Shown here piece by piece: positions 58,186-64,000 of a stretch of 64,000 bases of DNA. Origin of the DNA: Planctomycetota bacterium (GTDB lineage: Bacteria; Planctomycetota; Planctomycetia; Pirellulales; Pirellulaceae); assembly GCA_029979005.1 (NCBI GenBank), contig JAPOIJ010000001.1, forward strand, positions 1-64,000, in the 5' to 3' direction. Position 1 is the stretch's first letter. Each line of letters starts with the position of its first letter. A program made the position numbers and the translations under genes. A model generated the notes under the pieces. The model ran no database searches, was not told the DNA's origin, and saw nothing but the letters and a program-made list of their open reading frames with translations.

Positions 58186-59109
58186 TCACGAGAATCGCTT
58201 TAACGTAGTCATGCATGCCTCAAAATAGGAGGAGCCGAAGAGGTTGAGGTGGTTTAAGAGGTGGTAGAGTTGATAAATCTTTACTCGTTCTTGCCAGCCA
58301 TCGTTAAGCGGCCAGAATTCGTTGTAGGCTTCGTAGAAATGGGAACCGAATTCACCGAAAAGTGTAGTCATCCCAAATTCAAATTCCCGATCTGAGTAGG
58401 AGACTGCGGGATCAATCAAAACTGGTGTTCCCTCCTTTGCAATGATTACATTGCCTGCCCAAAGGTCGCCATGAATAAGTACGGGCGAAAATGAATTGGT
58501 TAAGAGTTTTCCTAATTTAGAAAGCAAGTGGTCTGCGGATCGGTTGAATGTTGGTGTGGTGAGACCATGGTTTTGAGCCAATTTTATTTGGGGAGTTAAT
58601 CGGTGTTCGATGAAAAATGATGTCCAATCGTCGGTCCAGTTATTCACTTGGGTCGTACTGCCGATGAAGTTGGATTGCGGGTAACCAAAACGCGTTACTT
58701 GTGTTTTGCGATGCATCTTGGCGAGGCAGCGGCCAAGTTCGATTTCCGAGGTTGCAGTAGCGTGCCCGGATTCCACCGCTTCAAGAACGAGAAATGAGCT
58801 GCCGCAATCGGTTTTCCCTAATCCAAGAACCTCCGGGACTCGCAGAGTTTGTGTTGCTCGGATAGCTTCCAGCCCGTTCCGTTCAGCTTTATATAAAGCT
58901 ATATCGTGAATGCAGGATTTTACAAAAACCTGTTTTCCGTCTTTTAGCCTCAACAGAAAGGCGTTGCTGATACATCCACCGTTGAGAGGTTCCAATGATA
59001 CAACAGTGCACGGGAGTTCGCGGAGCCGATCAAAGTGCGTATCCTTGCTTCCAGCAATGATATTTTTAATGACTTTGAGCAGGGTTGGCTGTGATTCAGA
59101 ATTTCCCAT
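58186..59109 (-). CDS. fructosamine kinase family protein
   Basis: PLNGGCISNAFLLRLKDGKQVFVK, LIHGDLWAGNVIIAKEGTPVLIDPAVSYSDREFEFGMTTLFG. Start placed at 59109. Confidence 0.9.
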   Translation of the reverse strand: MGNSESQPTLLKVIKNIIAGSKDTHFDRLRELPCTVVSLEPLNGGCISNAFLLRLKDGKQVFVKSCIHDIALYKAERNGLEAIRATQTLRVPEVLGLGKTDCGSSFLVLEAVESGHATATSEIELGRCLAKMHRKTQVTRFGYPQSNFIGSTTQVNNWTDDWTSFFIEHRLTPQIKLAQNHGLTTPTFNRSADHLLSKLGKLLTNSFSPVLIHGDLWAGNVIIAKEGTPVLIDPAVSYSDREFEFGMTTLFGEFGSHFYEAYNEFWPLNDGWQERVKIYQLYHLLNHLNLFGSSYFEACMTTLKRFS

Positions 59110-59141
59110 GAGAGCCTGCCTGCCAACTTTCCCGAAGCGTC

Positions 59142-59609
59142 CTAGGTTGAGATGGAGTTGATGATTGAGGGGCACGCCGCTTCTATCATGTCTAGAACAT
59201 ACTCGAAACCTTCGTCTCCACCGTAGTAGGGGTCTGGAACGTCCGTCGGCCACTCGTCTCCCAGGAAATCGCTTAACAGTCTTAATTTTGCTGTCGGCTC
59301 AGGAGTCATTCTTTTTATGTCTGCGAGATTTTCTCGATCCATCGCAATCACGAGGTCGAATGAGTGCAGGTCTTGGGCAGTGATTTTTCTAGATTTACTA
59401 AGTAGTTGCACTCCGCGATTGAGTGCCGCACTGCGCATCCTTGGGTCAGCCGGTTTACCGGTGTGGTAGCCAATGGTGCCTGCCGAGTCAATTTCAATAC
59501 TGCCCTTCTCTTCACGGGCGTCGATGGAGTGTTGTAATAGCCCCTCTGCCGCTGGGGAGCGGCAGATATTGCCGAGGCAAACGAACAGTATCGAAGTAGA
59601 ATTTGGCAC
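59142..59609 (-). CDS. low-molecular-weight protein tyrosine phosphatase
   Basis: ILFVCLGNICRSPAAEGLLQH (CX5R), DVPDPYYGGDEGFEYVLDMIEAA. Confidence 0.94.
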   Translation of the reverse strand: MPNSTSILFVCLGNICRSPAAEGLLQHSIDAREEKGSIEIDSAGTIGYHTGKPADPRMRSAALNRGVQLLSKSRKITAQDLHSFDLVIAMDRENLADIKRMTPEPTAKLRLLSDFLGDEWPTDVPDPYYGGDEGFEYVLDMIEAACPSIINSIST

Positions 59610-59775
59610 TTAAGTCATCCTCAAATCAATCATGCGATTAATCGCCAGAGTGTCATCTCTCAATGATAGTATCAGACGGAGGAGGTCGTCTATTGGGAAG
59701 GGGGTATTGCGTTGCGCCAGTGGCAATTCTGAAGAGGTGATACGGATTTCAAGGATCGTCACTCAGTGTGGGTGA

Positions 59776-59961
59776 TTACTCTAGCACCTGCATCTCCACG
59801 GCAGCATCTTCCCACAGGATTTTTTGAACCTGGCCTGTTCCGAGAATGGCCCCGATACCGAACAGGATGATCAGGGCAAGAAGAACAGCATACTCGGTGG
59901 TTGCAGCGCCTTCTTCACCCTTTAGCGGGTGGGAACAGATCCGTTTGATTTTTTTTAACAT
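59776..59961 (-). CDS. Flp family type IVb pilin-like protein
   Basis: MLKKIKRICSHPLKGEEGAATTEYAVLLALIILFGIGAILGTG; start placed at 59961. Confidence 0.75.
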   Translation of the reverse strand: MLKKIKRICSHPLKGEEGAATTEYAVLLALIILFGIGAILGTGQVQKILWEDAAVEMQVLE

Positions 59962-60128
59962 AGTTCGATCGGGGATTATGGTTCTTTCCTTGCTTCCCCA
60001 AGGATAGGTTTGCAAGCTGAATTGGCATGAAAAAAAATTGGCTGTGCCCCGGTTTCCAATTTGTTAAAAACTCAAAAAGCGAAATGTAGCGATTGTTCGG
60101 GTCGTAGTGACTGGGTTGATAAAGGATT

Positions 60129-61475
60129 TTATCGTTCAGAATGACCGATTTTTGAGTGCCGATTCGATTTTAGTTTCTGCCTGATCTCGTCTTTTAAATG
60201 GTTCATGACAGAGTTTTTGTCTGTCGTAGCCAGTATTTCTTTGACCACGCTTTTAGCTGAACCAGATCCCCAAGTCTCTCCGTGTTCAAAATAGTGTTTT
60301 GCAGATTTTCCAATAATATAAGAGCCAAATCCGACGGCAGCTCCTTGGGGGATCAAGGTCAAAGCAGTTCCTAGTGTTCCGGTCACCAACTTGAAAAAAC
60401 TTGCTCCGTAGTTAGCGAGTTCACCGAGAGCGTAGATTCCCCCGGCAGCGCTAATGGTCTTGGCTAGGCTGCGCGCTTGGCTCATGGTGAACGTCAGTCC
60501 ATAGACTTTGGAGAGCGTCGCAATCATCACGGCATCGACGGCAAGGCCTCCTAAGAGATCGACAACGGGTATCGGGTTGGCGGCAACCACCACTGCTTTG
60601 GTCGCAGCCATTGTCCAAATGACTTGATCCGCTTGTCGATTCCGCAATTCAACGCGAAGGCTGGAAATTCGATCACTTTTGTCTGCCGCATACATGGCGG
60701 CATTTAATGCGATTAATCCGAGTCCCTCATTTTCAAGTGTTTTGAGGATTAGCAGCTTCAATTCGCTAATCTCGGGTTCTGGTTTTTTCCAAACGGATTG
60801 CGACGTGCCATCAGGTTGCTCGGTTAAGTATTCAATTTCACGGGGATCTGCTGTGGTGAGGACGAGGTGATTGGGGGGAATCAAACCGTCGATGCGGCCT
60901 TTTAAAGTTTCAACTAGCGTGGCTTTGACATCAGGTAAGTAGAGGTCAGTTTTGTTAAACACGAAGAGAATTGGCTTTTGGATGGCAGCAAGTTCTACCA
61001 ATGCGGCGTACTCAGTATCGTTTAGGTCGGAGTCGGTAACGAACAGGATAAGATCAGCCTGTCTCGCCGTTACCTCCGCCAATTGAGCTCGATCCGCGCC
61101 GCCAACTTCGTTGATTCCGGGCGTGTCGATGATTACGATTTCAGATTTTTCCAGACTTGGCAATCGGTAACCGGCACCACTCCAAACGGTTCCCCAAACC
61201 TGTTGAGTCCATCCACCTTGCACATCGACCTCGGCTACTTGGCGTCCGATGAGCGCATTAATAAGAGCTGACTTGCCCGTGCTGATCTCACCAAATATTA
61301 CAATTTCGATTCGACCTGAAGTTAACTTTTCATGCATCTCATTGAGTTGAGCGATGTCAGCTTGTAGTTGTTCACGTTCTTTGGGTGGACAACCCCGAAG
61401 GTCAGCAAGCGTTTTTTCAACGGCCGTTACTGCATCCTGATAATTCAGGTTTTGATTGGAGCGAGTGTCGTTCAA
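60129..61475 (-). CDS. dynamin-like/Era-like GTPase with C-terminal DUF697-like membrane domain
   Basis: FGEISTGKSALINALIG (G1), DTPGINE (G3), NKTD (G4); hydrophobic C-terminal region AANPIPVVDLLGGLAVDAVMIATLSKVYGL. Confidence 0.85.
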   Translation of the reverse strand: MNDTRSNQNLNYQDAVTAVEKTLADLRGCPPKEREQLQADIAQLNEMHEKLTSGRIEIVIFGEISTGKSALINALIGRQVAEVDVQGGWTQQVWGTVWSGAGYRLPSLEKSEIVIIDTPGINEVGGADRAQLAEVTARQADLILFVTDSDLNDTEYAALVELAAIQKPILFVFNKTDLYLPDVKATLVETLKGRIDGLIPPNHLVLTTADPREIEYLTEQPDGTSQSVWKKPEPEISELKLLILKTLENEGLGLIALNAAMYAADKSDRISSLRVELRNRQADQVIWTMAATKAVVVAANPIPVVDLLGGLAVDAVMIATLSKVYGLTFTMSQARSLAKTISAAGGIYALGELANYGASFFKLVTGTLGTALTLIPQGAAVGFGSYIIGKSAKHYFEHGETWGSGSAKSVVKEILATTDKNSVMNHLKDEIRQKLKSNRHSKIGHSER

Positions 61476-61512
61476 GGTTTCTTAGATCCTGTACGTTGTT
61501 GAGCCGAAGCGA

Positions 61513-63057
61513 TCAATCACTGAGTTTTTCTCGTGCGGTTTGAACGAGTTTTCGCAACTCATCGACCGTTGTCACTTGCTCCCATTTTCGCCGAGCGAGA
61601 CCAGCGAGGCCTCCTTCGGGAGCTTTCATTTCATTGCTGAAATATTCGATAAATACGGCACCAATCCATTTGGTAATCAAAGCCTGGGTGGCTCCCTGAA
61701 GCGCTCCCCCCGCAACGGTTCCCGCGAATGGCACCGTCTTGATGAGCGAGGCAACAACGGCACTAACAGCAACCGTTGCTCCTTGGGCTCCAAGGACGCC
61801 AATTAGGTTTTTACCCATTTCACCAAGCCATTTCGAAGCTGTTTCGAGATCTACTTTTTGCTGGTAAACATCGGCAAGGTCGATAATCATCTTGGTGGAA
61901 ATAGCGGAGCCGGCAATAAGATCAATTGCCGGAAACGGACTAATCGCGGCAACGCCTCCGGCGCCCCACATATATTTATCGACTACTTTCCAAGCCTTTT
62001 GTGCAATGGCGTCCTCGACGCTGTTCCTTGCTTTCTCAACGAGTCCACGTGATCTGAGGAGTAAGTTTGCGACCAAGAGGTCTTTGCCGTCTTCTTTGAC
62101 GATTTGTAGCATTCGAGACGCAAGCGGTTCAATATTGGGTTCGATTGCGATCGTTTCGTCAACCTCGGTTCCATCGGCGAGAATTTTTCGGCGAGTGCGA
62201 TGCCCCAGTTGAGCTTGGATGCAGACAATATCTTTCTGATTTACGAAATTCCCTGTTTGTTCGGAGATTTGGTTTACCAATTTTTCTTGGTCAGTGGGAG
62301 AATACCAATCTGACTTGTTCAGGCAGATAATCACCCGTTTTTCCATTTGCCCTAATTTGGTGAGAAGTTCGTGTTCGCTTTGTCTGAGAGGACCATCCAC
62401 CACTACGATTACGAGATCTGCATCCTTCGCGGATTCGGCAGCAATGTTGACGTGCTCAGCACCATCAACTTCGCCAAGCCCGGGCGTGTCCACTAATGTG
62501 ACTCGGTCGACACCCGGCCACGGGATTTCATTACGGGAAATGGTCGTCCCCCCACGCGCATCGGTGGCAAAAACATCACGTCCGGCCAGAAGGTTCATGA
62601 CGGATGATTTTCCACTCGAGATCGTGCCGAAGGACACGATCTCCAAGGTCTGAGCGATTCTCTTTTGCTCAATTTCTTTAACGAGTGGTGCAAGTTGATT
62701 TTTCAGTTGAGCTTCCGTGTCGACTTCCTTGGACAGTCGCTCAACTTGCTCGAGATTTTCATCGATCTCTGACTCTTGTTGTCCTTTTGTCAGTTGACTT
62801 GGGTTTTTATTTCTTCGCAGCTTACGTTTCTTTTTTGCGACCGATGCTCCCCAGAGTTTCCAGAACGTCCACCCTGCACTGCCAATGAGTAGACAAGCTC
62901 CGAGCAAGACAATGGTGAGGTATAGCCACCCAAGTCCGAGCGTGGCAGCTCTTTCGTAATTGAGAAGAACCCAACCGGGAAGATAGACCAACGCCAAGCC
63001 GAGGAACGCCGCGACGACGATGAGCAAAGCTCCTGAAATGGATTGGCTGAGTTTCAT
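61513..63057 (-). CDS. dynamin-like/Era-like GTPase with N-terminal TM pair and DUF697-like C-terminus
   Basis: Two N-terminal TMs; FGTISSGKSSVMNLLAG (G1), DTPGLGEVDG (G3), NKSD (G4); SPFPAIDLIAGSAISTKMIIDLADVYQQ. Confidence 0.85.
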   Translation of the reverse strand: MKLSQSISGALLIVVAAFLGLALVYLPGWVLLNYERAATLGLGWLYLTIVLLGACLLIGSAGWTFWKLWGASVAKKKRKLRRNKNPSQLTKGQQESEIDENLEQVERLSKEVDTEAQLKNQLAPLVKEIEQKRIAQTLEIVSFGTISSGKSSVMNLLAGRDVFATDARGGTTISRNEIPWPGVDRVTLVDTPGLGEVDGAEHVNIAAESAKDADLVIVVVDGPLRQSEHELLTKLGQMEKRVIICLNKSDWYSPTDQEKLVNQISEQTGNFVNQKDIVCIQAQLGHRTRRKILADGTEVDETIAIEPNIEPLASRMLQIVKEDGKDLLVANLLLRSRGLVEKARNSVEDAIAQKAWKVVDKYMWGAGGVAAISPFPAIDLIAGSAISTKMIIDLADVYQQKVDLETASKWLGEMGKNLIGVLGAQGATVAVSAVVASLIKTVPFAGTVAGGALQGATQALITKWIGAVFIEYFSNEMKAPEGGLAGLARRKWEQVTTVDELRKLVQTAREKLSD

Positions 63058-63354
63058 TGGATTGAACTGCGTTGCGGCGAATTGAGCGACTAAACCCTAT
63101 TAGAATCGGCGATTATGTCTTTATTCAACGTATTGAAGAAAATATTGACGATTTTAACTCCTTGACGTACCAAATTTCCGCTGCCAAGTAAATTTTTATG
63201 TCCAAATGTTGTCGTCAGCAGCGTAGTTACTTGAGAAGCTGTTGAATTAAAATGAGCGCCAATTGAATTGGAACCAGCGTTTTCACGTTTCCTTTGCCAG
63301 TTCTATTTGTTTTAATGAAAGCCAGTTGTAAATTTCTGGTTGCAGAATTCCAAA

Positions 63355-64000
63355 ATGAAAAGTCTCCTTAACGCACTCGCTGCCATTGTTATCTTTATTT
63401 TGCTCATTGTGGCAGTGGTGTTTTTGTATTCGTTAGCGTTTGCACCGGCTGACGAAGGCAGCGTCACCAATGCACAGGAAGCCGCCAAGGTAACGGCATC
63501 TGAAATCGGCATCCCGTTCGTTGCCGCATGGGTTGATCGCGATGTGCCGTCTTTGAAAAATCTTCTTCGTGGAGAATTTGAAGGGGCGATTCCAGATCTT
63601 GTCCCATGGGAACGAGAAGAATTACCTCCATTTAATGTGCAGCGACGAATTTCGACTGAGGAGGAGCATCGAGAGCAAACTGATGATTTTGATATCTTTT
63701 TTGGTGGCCTGCTTGACCAGTTAGCAGGAGTCGATGTTGTCAGTACAGAGTTCAGTATCATTCGGTCAATGGAGTTTTCTAAGAAACGGAAAAGTTTTTG
63801 GTCGATACGATTATTGCTTGCCGCGACTGGATTTAATCAGGAAGGCGGTATTACTCAGTATCGTTCGGAGAATGAACTGGTTAGTTCTATTCCTCCCAAG
63901 TCTTCTAACGTGCCGCCTTCGATTAGGTTGTGGCACATCTACACTGAGTTGGAAAGGGAGAGTCAAGCACCGGTTAAGGAACAATTGCAAGAACTCCTTG
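63355..64000 (+). CDS. hypothetical secreted/membrane protein, truncated by the window end
   Basis: Open frame from ATG 63355: MKSLLNALAAIVIFILLIVAVVFLYSLAFAPADEGSVTNAQEAAKVTASEIGIPFVAAWVDRDVPSLKNLLRGEF..., no stop before 64000. Confidence 0.7.
   Translation, partial: MKSLLNALAAIVIFILLIVAVVFLYSLAFAPADEGSVTNAQEAAKVTASEIGIPFVAAWVDRDVPSLKNLLRGEFEGAIPDLVPWEREELPPFNVQRRISTEEEHREQTDDFDIFFGGLLDQLAGVDVVSTEFSIIRSMEFSKKRKSFWSIRLLLAATGFNQEGGITQYRSENELVSSIPPKSSNVPPSIRLWHIYTELERESQAPVKEQLQELL

Overview
The window is a ~64 kb chromosomal segment with the character of a Planctomycetes (Pirellulaceae-like) genome. Supporting signs are a DUF1559 pseudopilin-type protein, a Fae-family gene, LpxB, many long signal-peptide proteins, and numerous short operons on both strands. 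It is almost entirely coding. Backbone blocks are a type II fatty-acid synthesis cluster (fabD-fabG-acpP-fabF), ruvB, lpxB, an Mrp ATPase, and a complete F1Fo-ATP synthase operon (atpZ/I-like, atpB-E-F-H-A-G-D-C). Accessory genes include a sulfotransferase, a YfhO-like membrane protein, a permease-HMA metal exporter, a RimK-like ATP-grasp protein with an RCK_C tail, a flavin-dependent halogenase-like oxidoreductase, a DUF1559 protein and a tandem pair of DUF697 dynamin-like GTPases. I saw no rRNA, tRNA, CRISPR array, prophage or IS element. The observations most worth a second look are: (1) a 1089-aa secreted protein combining a TolB/PD40 propeller, PA and M28 peptidase regions and a PDZ domain, with an apparent ExbD/TolR-like domain inserted inside the M28 catalytic domain; (2) an FGGY sugar kinase whose conserved SCSF-G-TS..ANSVG motif is cut by an in-frame TGA (apparent GGA->TGA) with homology continuing after it; (3) a sulfite-oxidase-like molybdopterin domain fused to pentapeptide repeats; (4) a His/Asp-rich N-terminal extension on ATP synthase subunit a; (5) an NtrC-like AAA+ regulator without a visible GAFTGA motif; (6) a Fae-like protein lacking the expected catalytic His; (7) a four-unit Cys-rich FCCxxC protein; (8) a pentameric-repeat Lys-rich histone-H1-like protein behind an unusually long T-rich non-coding region; (9) several intergenic 12-19 bp duplications. 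All family assignments are by reading the sequence; no database search was run.
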